Positions 22,701 to 34,446 are shown, counted from the first letter of the stretch. The stretch is DNA of 64,000 nt from Siderastrea radians (GCA_964017195.1 OZ024900.1:31140641-31204640), one strand, 5' to 3'. Notes: generated by a model from the letters alone, not told the origin. Program-made: numbers and translations.

Positions 22701-24996
22701 GTGACGTATGAGAGGTTCCAACTGTAGTGGTTTGGTATATTGGAAAGATAAAGTTGTAAACAAGCCACAGGAGGCAGTCACGGCCAGGCTTATTCTGGTT
22801 TACGTAGTATGAAGCAACTTGGAGTATTGCTGCTCCCCCCGGATGAGATGCTAGTCCATTGCGGGATACCCAGCATAAAGTGACTAGGAGTATCACTACT
22901 CCCCCCTGGATGGGATGCTAGTCCATCACGGGATACCCAGCACAAAGTGACTACAAGTATCACTACTCCCCCTGGGTGGGATGCTAGTCCATCACAGGAT
23001 ACCCAGCATAAAGTGATTAGGAGTATTACTACTCCCCCCTGGATGTGATGCTAGTCCATCACAGGATACCCAGCATAAAGTGACTAGGAGTATCACTACT
23101 CCCCCCTGGATGTGATGCTAGTCCATTGCAGGATACCCAGCATAAAGTGACTAGGAGTATCACTACCCCCCCTGGATGGGATGCTAGTCCATCACAGGAT
23201 ACCCAGCATAAAGTGACTACAAGTATCACTACTCCCCCCTGGATGGGATGCTAGTCCATCACAGGATACCCAGTATAAAGTGACTAGGAGTGTTACTATG
23301 CCACCCAGGATGGAATGTTAGTCCATCACAGGATACCCAGCATAAAGTGATCAGGAGTATTACTACTCCCCCCCTGGATGGGATGTTAGTCCATCACAGG
23401 ATTACCCCAAGCAGTTTGTCGCCAGTACCCATTTAATATATCTCTAGAATAATGTTTCTTGTCTGGGTAAACAACACGATAGCAGTGCCTTGAACCACCG
23501 TCCTCTAGATCTGAAATCTAATGTGCTTACCACCGCACCATCATACCCATACCATTTTGGAAACGTAGTTGTTTGCGGGATTAATTACAACTCAAATTGT
23601 TCCCAATTGAGATAGATAGAAGGAGATAGTTAGTTTGTTAAAGCATCCTTGGCAACCAAAAGCCTGAATCACGGATAATTTTATAATTTGGTAATACAAT
23701 ATGGGTGGTGATGCAATATTTGGTGATAAAATATAGGTGGTTTTCTGTTGCATAAATATAATTCCTGTAAATCTGTGCACTTATACTGCTAGTTCATATC
23801 ACTGTCTGTGCTACTTTTTTTTTTGCATTTTCTCTCCAGCGCTCTTGGTAAAATTATAACCACCGGCTTCAAGGCTCTTCAGCTTCAATATTTTTTCACC
23901 GCTGGCAAAGATGAGGTTAAAGCCTGGACAATTTTGGTAAGCTTGGGTGGTCCATTTACTCTTCTAGCAAAAATAATATATATATTTTTATACTTTTGTG
24001 ATCACAACTTTCACCGCAAGATGGGCAAAGCATGCATTGCTTTGCCATATTTTCGAAGAAGCACTCTAACATTTCGTGGTTCTCTTTTCTGATTAAAGAG
24101 AAAAAACCTTAAGCGCTTACTTACGGTCTTGCTCCTCTTCCTTAAATGCACGTTTGGCCTTGAAACGTGTGCGCGTCAGTAAAAATTTGCTTCCTACTCC
24201 TGCACATTATTGTCTGTCGTCAGTACATCGTATCAACAGCATCTTCTGCTTGATGGGATTTCCTGTAAAGAATTTGCAATTATTAATTTCAATGTTTTTG
24301 TATATATTTCTATTCATTAGAAAGGAGCCAAGGCCCCTCAGGCGGCCGGGAAGATTCACACAGACTTCGAAAAAGGCTTCATCATGGCAGAAGTGATGAA
24401 ATTTGACGATTTCAAGGAGCATGGATCTGAGGCGGCCGTCAAGGTACTGTAGTTAACTACAGTACAGATCACTCCAGATTGTTTCTCTTCCTCTCACAAT
24501 TTCATGGCAGCAGTCTTGTCGATTGTGGCCATCTCATTTCCTTCATGCCGCTGTTTAAACGCTATGTCGCTCGTCGGAATTCTCGACTGACAATACACGT
24601 TTCACTTGAATCTGAAATTGACTTCGGAGCAGGTGTTTCAAGCACCAGTGATTCCTTCTCCCTCTCTTCCTCCCCTGTCCCATCTTCTCCTTTCTCTTTC
24701 CGCTCCTGCCTTCTTCCCCTCCTCTTGTTCCTTCTATTTACTGTATACAGGTATAGACGTGGCTTTTCTAGCTTTTTGGGATGAGCTTGCTCTTGAGCAC
24801 GGCTCAGCCCATTGCCATATCACCTCGGTTGTCAACATATTTGTTTGTCTATTTATTCAATTATCTTACTTAATTTTGGCAGGCTGCAGGAAAATACCGC
24901 CAGGAAGGCAAGAACTACGTGGTTCAAGACGGGGATATCATCTTCTTTAAATTCAACGCTGGTGCTGGTTTAACAGACAAGAAAAAGGCTAAATAA
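10713..24996 (+). CDS. OLA1: Obg-like ATPase 1 (YchF/OLA1 family), 16 coding exons
   Basis: A cytosolic P-loop ATPase of the Obg family that prefers ATP over GTP and is linked to ribosomes and stress responses. Coding exons are 10713-10810, 10906-10976, 12437-12448, 13612-13672, 15001-15067, 15889-15949, 17222-17313, 17680-17706, 18063-18119, 18744-18821, 19822-19919, 21238-21319, 21673-21731, 23840-23936, 24321-24443 and 24883-24996. They sum to 1197 nt, 398 residues, against 396 in human. Visible motifs are the P-loop GLPNVGKST (28-36), the G3 motif DIAGL (91-95), NLSE (228-231, the G4 position that sets ATP preference), and a C-terminal TGS domain ([10 protein letters not shown]...[10 protein letters not shown]). 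All introns are GT-AG except intron 3, which fits only AT-AC. Introns hold many MITEs and satellites. The reading frame is intact. Confidence 0.95.
12108..12262. mobile_element. pogo/Tc1-like terminal fragment in OLA1 intron 2
   Basis: The segment opens ACAGTTGAACCCTGATATAA and continues with CCCCGGTATAACAAAC and ATAACGAGATCCCC. This is the repeated 'base of the end' text seen in pogo/Tc1-like elements elsewhere in the window. Boundaries are approximate. Confidence 0.45.
12437..12448 (+). other. OLA1: 12-nt OLA1 microexon
   Basis: ATCCTAATGAAA follows a clear polypyrimidine-CAG acceptor. With one base from exon 2 and two from exon 4 it encodes the conserved DPNEN step of the family (after FCTI, before RVAVPDERW). 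It is needed to keep both frame and sequence, so I treat it as real despite its size. Confidence 0.8.
12640..13045 (-). repeat. 106-bp satellite block A (in the AT-AC intron)
   Basis: About four diverged copies of the 106-bp repeat, in reverse orientation relative to the 41-55 kb blocks. Each copy carries the complement of GTGCTGTTTATTATGCTGTA and of GTCTGTGGATGAAATCCTAA. Confidence 0.85.
13373..13552. mobile_element. Small MITE in OLA1 intron 3
   Basis: The ends GTTTCAGAAAATATCCATAC and GTATGGATATTTTCTGAACC are near-perfect inverted repeats around 140 bp of C/T-rich, non-coding sequence. A related end (GGTATGGATATTTTCTGGAA) appears at about 35886-35906, so this is a family. No clear target duplication. 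Confidence 0.7.
16299..16603. mobile_element. MITE with an internal tRNA-like segment (OLA1 intron 6)
   Basis: Long terminal inverted repeats of about 50 bp contain GTATGTCACAAGTGTGGG on both sides. On the minus strand at about 16357-16428 there is a tRNA-like block. It has GTGGTTAGAGCATCTG, fitting an A-box region, then GGTCATGGATTCC, a degraded B box. So a pol III-type module sits inside a TIR element. A truncated relative lies at 20378-20628. Confidence 0.6.
17449..17594 (-). repeat. 106-bp satellite block B (OLA1 intron 7)
   Basis: Just over one diverged unit in reverse orientation, with a repeated ATAGGAAAGTAGTGCTTGAT-type segment and the TTTCGGATTTCATGCACAGA segment. Confidence 0.75.
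18295..18720. repeat. Degenerate TIR element in OLA1 intron 9
   Basis: Phrases such as AAATAAACGCTGGGTCC at the left and TTTAATAAACGCCGGGCCCC and AAGTAAATGCCGGGTC at the right recur in opposite halves. They resemble the AATAAACACC text at 40010-40150. It looks like an eroded inverted-repeat element. Ends are approximate. Confidence 0.4.
19184..19625. mobile_element. MULE-type MITE with 10-bp target duplication (OLA1 intron 10)
   Basis: Perfect 10-bp direct repeats GATAAGTACG flank the element (19174-19183 and 19626-19635). The ends AGGGTTGTCCAATAC and GTATTGGACATGAGT share an inverted TGTCCAATAC core. Inside, the phrase GGAT(C/T)GTGTCAGTTAGAGAG occurs twice about 270 bp apart, and there is no coding capacity. 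A 9-11 bp duplication is the mark of Mutator-like elements. Confidence 0.75.
20378..20628 (+). mobile_element. Truncated tRNA-like MITE relative (OLA1 intron 11)
   Basis: It starts with the same terminal phrase as the element at 16.3 kb (GTATGTCACAAGTGTGGGAC). On the plus strand it carries GGTGGTTAGAGCATTTGG followed by AAGGTCATGGGAACAATTC, tRNA-like A- and B-box regions. It runs into the hAT-like element at 20629 and lacks the far end. Confidence 0.5.
20629..20957. mobile_element. hAT-like non-autonomous element (OLA1 intron 11)
   Basis: The ends TAGGGCTGCAACGATAC and TATTGCGGCCCTA are inverted and of the widespread 'GGGCTGCAACGAT' hAT-type. The interior repeats ATCGATAT/GATACAT motifs and has no open frame of note. 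The 8-bp flanks do not match, so the duplication is lost or the end is shifted. Confidence 0.6.
22802..23405. repeat. 67-bp tandem satellite (OLA1 intron 13)
   Basis: About nine head-to-tail copies with a period of 66-67 bp. Constant phrases are GGATGGGATGCTAGTCCATC, ACAGGATACCCAGCATAAAG and ACTACTCCCCCCTGG. Copies differ by a few substitutions each, so the array is moderately old. Confidence 0.9.
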
Positions 24997-25631
24997 TGAA
25001 AGAGCATTTATCGAACATTGTTTTCAATGGATAGAGGAACATGGAGGAAATTAGAAAATCAAACTGAAGACTTTGAGCTAATTTCAAAATACATATTTGT
25101 CATCATGCTTTTAAAAATCGGAACCAGCCAGAGGTAGTCGGCGTTTAATGTCTGACCTTTTGAAGGAAATTGTGGTTCTCAGAGTTCTATGGCAGCCGTT
25201 TCTGTTGGAAATATTGAAAGGAAAGCTATCACGTAGTTTTAACATGTTTCTCAGAAGATCGAAAACGTACTTAGATTTTAGGTAATATATCACTGACACG
25301 TAATGTAGACAAGCAGTTTTTCCTTGACATATTTCCTGCACAGTTTGTTTTTGTGAACAGATGGACTAGTCTTCTGTGACAAGTTTAATTTTCTCCTGTG
25401 AACAAAAATTAACTGGATTTGTTTACTTAAAGGATCGTGGACACAAACAAGTTTGTCATCAAATCTCAATGAGCAAGTTTGGCTCGGATTCCTTCGAAAT
25501 TTCCCAGCAAGATTGCTGGAACTGGCAATTGAATCAAGCATTTTCTTTCTGATTAAGTTCTCAAAGTTTTAGTTCCGTAAATTGAGGAAATGTTTCCTTT
25601 ATTATCTGCCGTCTTGAGCAAATACGAAGTA
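24997..25631. other. OLA1: 3' flank of OLA1
   Basis: Contains the probable OLA1 3' UTR. I see no AATAAA here, so the polyadenylation site may use a variant signal. No other gene or repeat is evident. Confidence 0.45.
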
Positions 25632-26063
25632 CAGTCGACCTCCCTTTTAATAAGAAACAGCAGGTGCGGCAAAGGACGGGCAGTAGGACTGCATAAAGCT
25701 GGGAGTCCGTATAATTTTTGTAACTGACTGTAGTTTGGTGTCGTCCATATTGTAGTCCCTCCTTAACGATCAGGGATTAGCCCAATAAGAAAAGCACTCG
25801 AGTGCACGCGAAGATCACTTGCGGCGTTGAAACGCGACGCGTAGGTAGTCTTTCGCGCGCGTTCGCGTAGTCAGAGTGGAAGGAGGGGGTGCTCGTTGAC
25901 TATTGTAGCATGTAGAGTTGATGTTTGTATGAATCTTAGTTTCTCTGGGCAAAAGTAATCTGTCCGTAATAACGAGTTGTCTGTATTATAGAGGTGGCGT
26001 TTTAATGAGCTGTGGTCTCCAGATCCAAATGAACTGTGGGTAATTAAAGGATGTCCGCGTTAT
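25632..26063. mobile_element. Left part of a pogo/Tc1-like element split by the MULE
   Basis: Begins CAGTCGACCTCCC after a TA (25630-25631) and ends at GTCCGCGTTAT where the MULE terminus starts. The missing right end, AGAGGTTCGACTG then TA, lies at 34447-34491. Removing the MULE restores one element of roughly 470 bp with TA at both ends. Confidence 0.65.
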
Positions 26064-26082
26064 GCGGCATGTACTAAAACCA

Positions 26083-26273
26083 GGAACACCGGAACACCGG
26101 AACACCGGAACACCGGAACACCGGAACACCGGAACACCCCGGAACACCGGAACACCACGGAACACCCCGGAACACTCCGGAACATTCCGGAACACCCCGG
26201 AACACTCCGGAACATTCCGGAACACCGGGGAACACCCCGGAACACCGCGGAACACCTCGGAACACCACTGAAA
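26083..26273. repeat. GGAACACC minisatellite, left MULE end
   Basis: About 190 bp of 9-11 bp units. First come pure GGAACACCG repeats, then variants GGAACACCCC, GGAACACTCC and GGAACATTCC. It sits directly inside the left terminal repeat of the transposon and is the inverted counterpart of the array at 34159-34437. Confidence 0.9.
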
Positions 26274-26984
26274 ACCGTACCTAAAGACTTAAACAGCCGT
26301 AATTTTGGCTTTCATATTGTTGTGTTTTTAAGGTTAGGGCTTATTTTCGAACAAGCAATACAGATTCCAGCGGTAATTATAACAATGCCCGTCGTACATT
26401 TCGGCAAATAAAACATGGGGGCTGTCTTGCAGTGATAGCATATGCATTGAAAGTATCAAGGTAAGGAAGAGTCACATTTTTACGGGGCTACTTTTTTGTT
26501 GTGTCAGTTTATAAAATAGTACAGCCTGTACGTATCGTTTGGTTACAGGTTTGCCTTTGATGATTGCATAGAGGGTTTTCTGTTACCGATAGTTTTCGTG
26601 CTTATCGGGTCGATCAGGGTGAAGCGAAATAATCCAAACTGATTACTGACTTTTAATTTGAAGCATCTCCTTATCGGTTGTTCACTTTTCTGTGCCCTGA
26701 AATTTTTTTAATCGTTATCATGGTACTATTATTGCGTTAGAAAGCTGAAATAGTTATTTTCAAGTATTCAGTGTTCATTATTCCACTTCAAGATGCTATA
26801 AATGTATTGCGAACACGAAAGGAACATTTTATTGACAATACAATAGCTGGAGACTTCAGAATATGACTAAAACACTTTAATGCAAAGAAATAACGGATCA
26901 CATGCTATAGTGGAACCTTTCCTCGGTTACACGCGTAACTTCAGATCATAGTAATAGTTCAGAACGAAAACAAACGGTTGCTGT

Positions 26985-27690
26985 TAACAAACTTATTAAA
27001 ATTATATTCCGTAACAGGCATGGATTGTCACTTAATCGTTCACTGTAAGCCTTACGGATGTCAGTTAGTGGAAAATCGTCCGGAATTACAGTTAACAAAC
27101 TTCATTTCCAGTGCTATGAATTTGAACTTCAGGCACAAGTACATAACTGAAAACAACAAAAACACCCACAGTCTGAATGAAATCATCAGTGTACATCATG
27201 GAAAACTGATCTCAGAGTGACAACTGAATGACACTACTTAATATCATAACTCGAACACTTAAAAAACCAAACGTTTAATTCTCATGTTCCGTGACAGGCA
27301 TGGTGTGCCATTCTCAAGGGTATTCCGAATTCTACTGTACTGTAAGCCTTGTGGATGTCAATTAGTGGAAAATCTTTCGGCATTACAGTTACGAAACTTA
27401 ATTTCCAGTTCTATGAATATGAACTTCAGGCACAAGTATACAAATATGGGCAACACGAACACCTACACTCTGAAAGAAATCATCAGTGTACATCATGGAA
27501 AACGGATAGCAAAAGAACAACTGAACGACACTACTTTAAATTTTATAGTTTTGAACACTTGAAAAGAACGTTCAATTCTATGTTCCGTGTCAGGCATGGT
27601 GTGCCATTTAATCGTCCAAGGAAATTTGAAATTCTTCCTTTATGTAAGCTTTATGGGTGTCAGTTAATGGTAGATCTTCCGGGATTACAA
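26985..27690 (-). repeat. Tandem copies of the transposase 3' end
   Basis: A segment of about 290 bp occurs twice in full (about 26985-27270 and 27270-27565) and a third time in part (27570-27690), where it overlaps the last codons and stop of the transposase. Shared phrases include TTCCGTGACAGGCATGG, GTAAGCCTTACGGATGTCAG and ATCATCAGTGTACATCATGG. The outer copies are decayed and non-coding. Confidence 0.75.
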
Positions 27691-30600
27691 GAGAGGTGCA
27701 GATAAATGAGGGCTCCACAGCTTTGATGCACTTCACAGGCAGATGGTAATGAGAATCAGATTCCCGGGAAGGAGTACGCAGCTGGCCACTGGCACGATCA
27801 GTGTAAGGTCGCCGTTCTTGTCTCGCCACACAATAATCATATGGAGGTGGTTGAAGCTCACCATTGGTTGACTTCAGTGACTGTCTGCAACCTTGACAAA
27901 CTTTAATTCGTGTGTTCATTTGTTTCATGAAGAAGGGATTTGTATTCGGCACCTCACCTGCAGTGTATGTTCGCTTCACACGCTCTGCAATTGGCAGCTT
28001 CTTACAAGATCTTCGTGCTGTTGATGGCACACCGCCCTTACGGCCGGGATATTTTGGCATATCTGTTTTGACTACTGAGGACAGGTTAGTAGTCTTCTTC
28101 GAACTGGTTTGCCGAAACCACTCAAGAAAGCCTAACAACTCGCCATTTGCTTGAGCCGTTGCAACTGCGTGAGAACAAATTTTAATGCCATTGTAATGCG
28201 GGCAGTTCTTCTCACACTTGTATTCTCCTTTTCCTTTCCCTGGCGTAACAAGATGCGGTCTTTCCTTCAATCTTCGACTTTCCACCATTCTTGCCTTCAC
28301 ATCGCACCCGGGGGCACGGACAATTGCATTGGGCTTTTGAAGAAGCTCGACAGCCTTTTCATAGATTCCCTTGATGGTTTCAGAAGGCTGGTTTTCCAAA
28401 TATTGGCTGAATTCGCGAAACGTGATCAAGGACAATTCTTCACTTCGGTGAACTTCTGATATTGCAGGCTCTTCGTAGTCATCTAACACATTCAGTGCTG
28501 CATTGGCTAGTAAAGACAAACCATGGGTGACATCTTCAGTGACAGCATCAGAGCTATCCACCACGTCTCCAGCATCTGACAGAAGCGGCAAAACATCTTC
28601 ACCCATATCATCAGATCTCTGCACCTCACTGATATTAGACTGAAGCTCTTCCACATCTGCAAACTGAGAAACATCTGACAGCATGACCATTTCAACGTAG
28701 GAATCTTTCTCTTCTTTGGACATCACAATCCACGTCTCCTCTAATAGCTGCAAATGGCGTAAAGATGGATGTAGACGGAACGGCCCCTTATCGATAATAG
28801 CCCATCTAACATTCCGTGCTTGCCTTTCAGTTAGATCTCTCATCTTAGCGACGAACTCATCAACGGCGGACTCTCTGTTATCCGTTTCACTACTAAGAAG
28901 GCTGTTGGCACATTCTACTCTGTTGCTGTAATAAGGTTTCGGTGGCTTTCCAAGTCCTGCCTTCTGTCGTACGACAGGCAGCATCTTCTTTCTCATTGCG
29001 TCAGCTTTGTGCTTTAGGAACCATTTATGGAATTGTAGCCCTTTCGACCCAAGCCGCTCACTCCACACGCTCTTGAGAGTATCAAGTCGGACTAGAAACT
29101 CTTCTTCATCTTCGGAATCAACGATGCCTTCTTCAAATCTGGCCCCCTGTTGTTGTCCAAAGATGTCGGCCACGATACACTTTCTATTACTTTCATCAAC
29201 TCCGATTGATTTCAGCTGATGGACAACGTTATTCTTGAAGTGATTAAAACAAAGAAGATGGATTAGATTGGGACATTTTTCTAGGAATGGTGAAGACAAG
29301 GCTACCTCACCATCTGTTCCAACAACTTGCAAGTTTCTCAGCTGCGGTCTTGAATTCAGTAAGTGATCTGCAAAGATGTTGTATGTCGCCTTTTCTTTTT
29401 TTTGGTGAATCATCAATGGCCCTATCATCACGGGGTTCACCCCACTGCGACGGCTGAGAAGATTTAAGTGCTCGTACGTGGTAGTGGTTACACTGAAGGC
29501 ACCAAGGTCAAACGTTGGATCTATGGAGAACACACCAAAGTTGGCACCATTTGTACAGAAACGTTCCATGCCGTCCAATTGTTCTTCTGTAGACAGAATC
29601 ACTATTGGTTCCGGTGCACAAATAACTTTCCGGATGTACGCTGTTTTGTTATCCTTCGCTTCTTCTTTACACTGCATTACAAGTGCCAAGTAAGGATCAG
29701 TTCCACTTACTGTGCTGCGAGGTTTGCTATTGCATTTCAGATTGTAAGCCTGCTTGACATCCCTAGGCCAAGAACCAGCACTATGGCCACCCATCATACC
29801 ACCCTGATCTTCAGCCACTTTATCGATAGCCATCCTTGGCTGGCTCTTACATACTTCCTCTTTAAGACTTGTTATGGTGCTGCTTTGTGTTCTGACATAG
29901 GGTTTGTCTCCTTGCTTACTATTGCCGTGTTGGCGTACTGTAAATCTGTGCTCCTCGTCAGTGAATTGGTATTCCACCTTTGTGCGTGGTAGCCTATTGC
30001 CTTTGTCGTCTGTGGATTATAAATAACAGCTACATTACCAATTTGAAATACTTGAGTCCAAAAGCCAAATTTCATTTAGGTTTTTTTTTAATTTAAGGGC
30101 TCGTTCGTTTGTCAATATTCTGGAATAAGAATATATTCGGGAATATATTCCGGCTACTCTGCTCGTGGGAGAAGAATAGCCGGAATGAAAATCCAGGTAA
30201 TACGTACAGAATGAGAAGAACAGCCAAACGAATGCTATCTCGCATTATTTCAATTGTTTTTATTTGGGATTGATCCAAAAACGAACGCGCCCTAAGTAAG
30301 TGATGGTAGATTACATCATATACTCTACGTAGGGAAATACCTTACCCTGAGGTTGAGTATATAAATTAGTATTTATTACACCCTACCTGTCACAAAAGAT
30401 ATAATCCTGTGAAAGTCTCTAGATTCACTGCTGTCCTTCGAGTCTCTGTTGTCATAATAATGCCTATGCAACGTCACCCATGGCTCTCTGAGAAGACTCG
30501 TATTGAATGATGCCCTTCTACCAACCCTTTGGAAAACTCCATCGCTGTCCTGCTCGTAATGAAACTTATGCTGCCCATTGTTAATCCAAGACCCTGAGTC

Positions 30601-33070
30601 ATCAGCAAGTAAGTCATTTATGTCTCTTAGTTTGGAGGTGTCCACTAAAAATGACCGGTTTTCCATAACATTTCTGGGTTGAATAGTGCAGATGCGAGAA
30701 GGGTCAGGTGTTTCCTCCACCAAAGTCATTAAAGTTGCAAAGACAGCATTCTCCTTTTCTCTTTTGGATAGCTGATTTTGTGATCGGAGGAAACTGAAAA
30801 TTGGAAGTCGCGTATCATCATGGTGATATTTTCTGAAAAGAAAGACATTGATACATGGTATCGATTAAAGAATATGTCATAGGATTTTCTATCAAATATG
30901 GACAACTGTTTGTTAAGCATTTATTAAGGATAAACCGAATTCCTTGATTGGCTGTTTCTTGCTTGGAAATGACTTAAAGATCAATAGATATTCGTTGACT
31001 ACCTTATTCTTACTAATTTTCGTGCGTACTTAATTATAATTTCGAGAAAATTCGAGAGCCGAATTTCACGAGTATTAATTTTCGCGATTGCAAGAAAAAC
31101 TATAGAAAAAGTGTATTAAATTTCGCGATTTTGTCAGTGTTTTATGGATCAGTCGTCAGACTTGCTCAATTAAACAGAACCTTCATTGTTTGAACTAAAG
31201 AAATTTGAACCAACTTACAAGCTCGAAACAGTAATCAGAGGATGGGTGCTAGTCAAAAATAAGACGAAAATATATTTTTAAAGGTAGATAGTTGCAGTTC
31301 CAAAATTGAATTTTTAAAGTATTTTTTTATTATTTTAATACAATAACATGGTATTAATTTTCGCGTGTTTACATTTCGCGCAATATATATTTTTCATGCG
31401 TACTTAATTACTCGATTATTTTGAAATCGAGAAAATTAATACTGACGAAAATTATTTTGAATAAGGTAGATTACTTGCTGACAATTCAATTCACATACCT
31501 CTCAGCTGGAAAGCATATCTTGCGAGCAGTAGCTGCATTGTTTTGACGATGTTCAACTTTTTGCCTTTGTTTTTTCCTCAGTGGCGAATTTAGTCTTACC
31601 AACAAAAAACACAAACACATCACTATTAGGAAATAGTGAAAAAAGGATATTATTAAAATATTTCCTTTGACTCTTATGATACAGCTAGGGTCAGACCTTA
31701 ACTTTAACCAGACCGGGGGGGGGGGGGGAGAGCCCACGCTGACTTTGAACGCCTTTAACTTTTTCAATATTCAACCAAACGCTGCCAAACTTTGCGACTT
31801 TATCTAAAATTTATCTTGACGTCACCATGGCCAACGCCATTTTGACAGGCATCTTTTCTCAAATTTGTAATTTTCGTGTTTCTATTAATGAAAAAGATTT
31901 AAAGCAATTGGTTTCTCCTTTTTACGGATTTTAAGCACATGTTTATTGGTTTTGAGTATTTTCCAGTAATTTTGGGCAATTTTCTGACGTTTTGGAAAAA
32001 TTTTGAAATCCAAGATGGCGGATGTTTTGACATTATGATGTAAATGTCACATGATGTGACATCATCATCCCACATGACATATACCAAAACAGTATAGATT
32101 TTTGGACATACTATATATCCTGTAAGTTTCATTGTGATTGCTTAAATATTCTGGAAGTTATGGAGGGGGGCCGGAATTCGCCCCCCTCTCCCCCCCGAAC
32201 ATTTTCCGAAATTTTACGAAGACTTCCTAAGATTGCCGAAAATTTCCGAATGAAGGTCCCAAGATGTTTCCCCTTAATATTGATGAAAGCATTCAAACAT
32301 TAGAAACTCGTCAGTGTCGAAATCAATATCCTCACATGTCAAAGATACCATTTCTTTTACAGTGTAAATATATTATTTTTCTCAGGAAAGGAAAATACTG
32401 CTAATTCGCTCTAGTATATATAATAAAGGCAATTGATGTGTAAGAAAAACATTTTGTTAGAAAACATGTAAGCTTTACTTACAGATTATCGGAGTCCGTT
32501 TCCTGATAAGAGTCACCAAGTTCGTCTTTCTGTTGAAATTTAAAAGCATTTGTTGTTTTTTCGATGTTAAAATACGGTAGGGACTGAGCAAATAGCCGGA
32601 ACAATCGCGTAGTTGAGAGCAAAGTATTCATCCACTATTTAGACTGGATGGAAAAAGAGTATAAAGTGCAGCACAGCTTACCTCACAGTCATCTGTAGTG
32701 CCACTGCCTATGTCTTCGTCTTCGCTTTCAACTACTATCGCATCTTTTTTAGTTCTGCCCCTGGTAAGGTATAAACAGGTATCAGAACAAAATGTAAGTA
32801 ATATGTCACTTGAAAAATCTGAAAAATGTGTCTACTTTCTCAGCTCACAAACGAAATAAAGCTTCGGATAATAGCAGTCACCGAACTAACTTACCTTTCA
32901 CTACCTCTTTCTTCCGGGGGCCCATCTTCCCCTGAAAAAAGCACAAAATCTTGTTTAAAATGCTTTCCCAAAATACTTCAAACATTTGTTTTCACATAAA
33001 AGACGATGAATATGGATGATTCATTGTACTTACCCACTTAACAATCCGGCCATTCTTCCATGCTCTCCAT
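27608..33070 (-). CDS. MULE-superfamily transposase with SWIM zinc finger, seven exons
   Basis: A cut-and-paste transposase predicted to bind and move the enclosing element. Coding exons in minus-strand order are 33070-33043, 32931-32895, 32760-32682, 32529-32483, 31594-31499, 30832-30387 and 30009-27608. Every intron has GT-AG ends and phases agree, giving 3135 nt, 1044 residues. The start MESMEEW follows an in-frame stop. The first 90 residues are acidic, and a basic stretch follows. The MULE core shows D408 (SIDPTF), D477 (GTDGE) and E610 (NRVECANS), the expected DDE triad, with CFNH between. A SWIM finger C843-x3-C847-x8-C856-x-H858 follows, then a conserved Cys-containing tail. The exon 1 donor (gttaag) is weak, so the first exon is the least sure. 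With no stop or frameshift it could still be active, or it could be domesticated. Confidence 0.85.
30096..30293. mobile_element. MITE inside transposase intron 6
   Basis: Inverted ends AGGGCTCGTTCGTTT and AAACGAACGCGCCCT bound 198 bp of non-coding DNA within the last intron of the transposase gene. It inserted after the MULE existed. No clean target duplication. Confidence 0.65.
31000..31469. mobile_element. MITE inside transposase intron 5
   Basis: The ends (CTACCTTATTC and its complement GAATAAGGTAG) are inverted and followed inward by TAATTTTCG on each side. The interior is rich in TTTCGCG and has no coding capacity. Ends are good to a few bases. Confidence 0.6.
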
Positions 33071-34158
33071 CGCACATGGGCTTCGTGGTCAGCAGTTGGT
33101 CATTAGAAAGTAGAACCGCAATGCGTACTCATAGTTAACCGTGTGCAACGGTTCATAATCTGTGTCAGATATTTTTTTGTCGGTAAATCGAAGCTAATCC
33201 AACCAGACACTCGCGGCCCAGCCGGCTTCTTCTGTCACGGTCACGCAAGATTTAATCTTTAATAGCGATCAGCCGATCACACGCGTTTAACATGAACACT
33301 CTGCTCTCTGAAATGTATAGTTTTGTTTCATTTCATATTTTACAAGAAGAGAGGGCTAAATATAATCAGATAGCGATCGCAAAACAAAGACCGTTTGGAC
33401 ATGTCCAAGCTATTTAAAACTACTACTATGTCACTCACGTGATCACTCGCTTGTAGCTATAAATAATCATTCACCTATTTTTTGTTTGAATACTCTGCTC
33501 TCTGTTTGTGTGAAATATTTATTTTTGTATTACTCAAGCGTTTGGCTCGGAGCGAGTACAAGTCGTACAATTAACCCGGAATGTGTTAAATATTACAAAA
33601 CAACGACTTATTTTCCGGATATCCCAATTTTTGTTTTGAGTTTATTTTGGGAATCGAAACGTTATCGATACGTTAGTTGCAATCTCAGCAAGAATGTGTC
33701 AAAGCACGGAATACACGTCATCGCGCCAGGGAAATTAACAAAAGCTCGTCGGACGATGCTAAACGGAGAAACATGATGGGATGGTCTTAGTCTACTCTTT
33801 ATTTTGGCGTGATTTGGCTTTCTTTTAAATGCAATTCATGAACTGGTTTGGGTTTATTTTATGGAATATTCGGAACAAAATAAATATATGCATGCGTAGC
33901 CGGCATGTGGTTTTTAAAAAGCAAAAGATGACGCGGTAAAGGTACTTGATGTCACGCACACTCCGTGACTCACGCAAACACGACTTATGTGTTTCTCAAG
34001 TGACTGCTTTTCTCAAGATTTAACTCTGTGGCGCCGTGCCTTTAAGCCAAAGCACTGAAAGAAAAACATTAACCATTAAAACATTAAACATTAACCGCAT
34101 GTTTACTTGTTACAAGTAAATTAACTAGCCCGTGCGGAAATACCGTCAAATTCCAGTG

Positions 34159-34437
34159 TTCCGGGGGTGTTCCGGGGTGTTCCGGAGTGTTCCGGGGTGT
34201 TCCGGAGTGTTCCGGGGGTGTTCCGGGGTGTTCCGTGGTGTTCCGTGGTGTTCCGGGGTGTTCCGGAGTGTTCCGGGGTGTTCAGGGGTGTTCCGAGGGT
34301 GTTCCGGGGTGTTCCGTGGTGTTCCGTGGTGTTCCGGGGTGTTCCGGAGTCTTCCGGGGTGTTCCGGGGTGTTCCGGTGTTCCGGTGTTCCGGTGTTCCG
34401 GTGTTTCGGTGTTTCGGTGTTCCGGTGTTCCTGGTTT
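34159..34437. repeat. GGTGTTCC minisatellite, right MULE end
   Basis: About 280 bp of 9-11 bp units (GTTCCGGGGT, GTTCCGTGGT, GTTCCGGAGT), inverted relative to the left array. It ends in CCTGGTTTTAGTACATG, the right terminal repeat. It is about 90 bp longer than the left array, so the two have diverged in copy number. Confidence 0.9.
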
Positions 34438-34446
34438 TAGTACATG

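Noticed and set aside
29468..29992. 174-codon plus-strand frame opposite the transposase
   Set aside because: Antisense shadow of the conserved transposase exon; no motif and no support of its own.
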